From Oxyruncus cristatus (lineage: Eukaryota > Chordata > Aves > Passeriformes > Cotingidae): a DNA stretch of 64,000 bases. Where the stretch lies: the NCBI GenBank assembly GCA_013399855.1, contig VXAY01006701.1:4683-68682 (forward strand), in the 5' to 3' direction. Shown one piece after another: positions 63,598 to 64,000 of the stretch; position 1 is the first letter of the stretch, and the number at the start of each line of letters is the position of its first letter. Under the pieces are notes generated by a model. The model saw only the letters and a program-made list of their open reading frames with translations, did no database searches and was not told the origin of the DNA. The translations under genes and the position numbers were made by a program.

Positions 63598-64000
63598 GCT
63601 AATACATAACCCACCTGGATGACCAAGGGAAGCCAGTTGACTTAATCATTTTGAATTTCAGTAAAGCTTTTGATACTGTCTCTCCCATGTTCCTTCTGGA
63701 CAAAATGCCCAGCACACAGCTGGATGAACACATCATGGGGTGGGTGAGCAATTGGCTCACGGATCGAACACAGATGGTAACAGTGAATGGGGTGACATCA
63801 GACTGGTGACCTGTCACTAGTGGGGTTCCACAGGGCTCCATCTTGGGCCCTGAGCTCTTCAACATCTTCATAAATGACTTGGACACAGGACTAGAAGGGA
63901 TACTAAGCAAGTTTGCAGATAACACAAAACTGGGAGGTTGACACCCTCAAAGGCAGGGAGGCCCTGCAGAGAGACCTCGACAAATTAGAGCACTGGGCAA
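63598..64000 (+). mobile_element. CR1 LINE, reverse-transcriptase part of ORF2, running off the right edge
   Basis: A nearly continuous frame shows the RT blocks in order: GKPVDLIILNFSKAFDTVS (motif A), WVSNWL, MVTVNGVTSDW, a TGA stop, [34 protein letters not shown] and ADNTKLGG. A 5-base loss compared with the 24-kb copy then shifts the frame. Motif A has LNF where CR1 has LDF, and the FADD box is FADN, so two catalytic aspartates read as asparagine. The TGA and FADN are shared with the copy at 24.1 kb. The 5' boundary is approximate and the 3' end lies outside the window. Confidence 0.93.

Overview
The window looks like vertebrate, and specifically bird, nuclear DNA. It carries several copies of CR1 (chicken repeat 1), the dominant LINE of bird genomes, with the expected reverse-transcriptase motifs and the short ATTCTGTG-type 3' tail. 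It also carries an ERVL-like solo LTR with a perfect 5-bp target-site duplication, a very long tetranucleotide microsatellite, an assembly gap of Ns, and mostly AT-leaning, CpG-poor unique sequence. No bacterial-style gene organisation is present. The species cannot be named from this; the CR1 subfamilies fit a neoavian bird.

Layout, left to right. Positions 1-318 hold a minus-strand CR1 reverse-transcriptase piece. Unique sequence follows, with a perfect 11-bp hairpin at 2602-2626, then an uninterrupted (GATA)n array at 6155-6400. From 6.4 to 19.3 kb I recognise nothing except a 44-base N gap and a poly-A run. From 19.28 to 20.72 kb there is a transposon cluster: a complete solo LTR followed by the endonuclease half of a CR1 ORF2. 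An ancient CR1 3' end lies near 23.1-23.3 kb and a younger 1.1-kb CR1 3' half at 24.13-25.22 kb. From 25.2 to 53.9 kb the sequence is gene-poor, with only A-tracts and two small inverted repeats. Two further CR1 3' ends lie at 53.9-54.5 kb (plus) and 56.15-56.44 kb (minus). A compact CpG-rich, promoter-like island with a perfect AAAATGGCGGC (YY1-type) site is at 57.0-57.36 kb. Unique sequence then runs to a CR1 fragment at 63.6 kb that continues past the right edge.

No protein-coding host gene can be called with confidence. The longest open frames (up to 174 codons) have no recognisable domain, and most overlap open frames on the other strand. The one place that looks like the start of a transcription unit is the island at 57 kb. 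Two short stretches (402-573 plus, and 56795-56685 minus) have some exon-like properties and are given only as candidates. I saw no tRNA, rRNA, snRNA or CRISPR array by eye. The most interesting items are the unassigned CpG promoter, two CR1 copies that share the same disabling changes in the reverse transcriptase, and a pair of mutually exclusive hairpins at 50.2 kb. I did not find a convincing new biological system.
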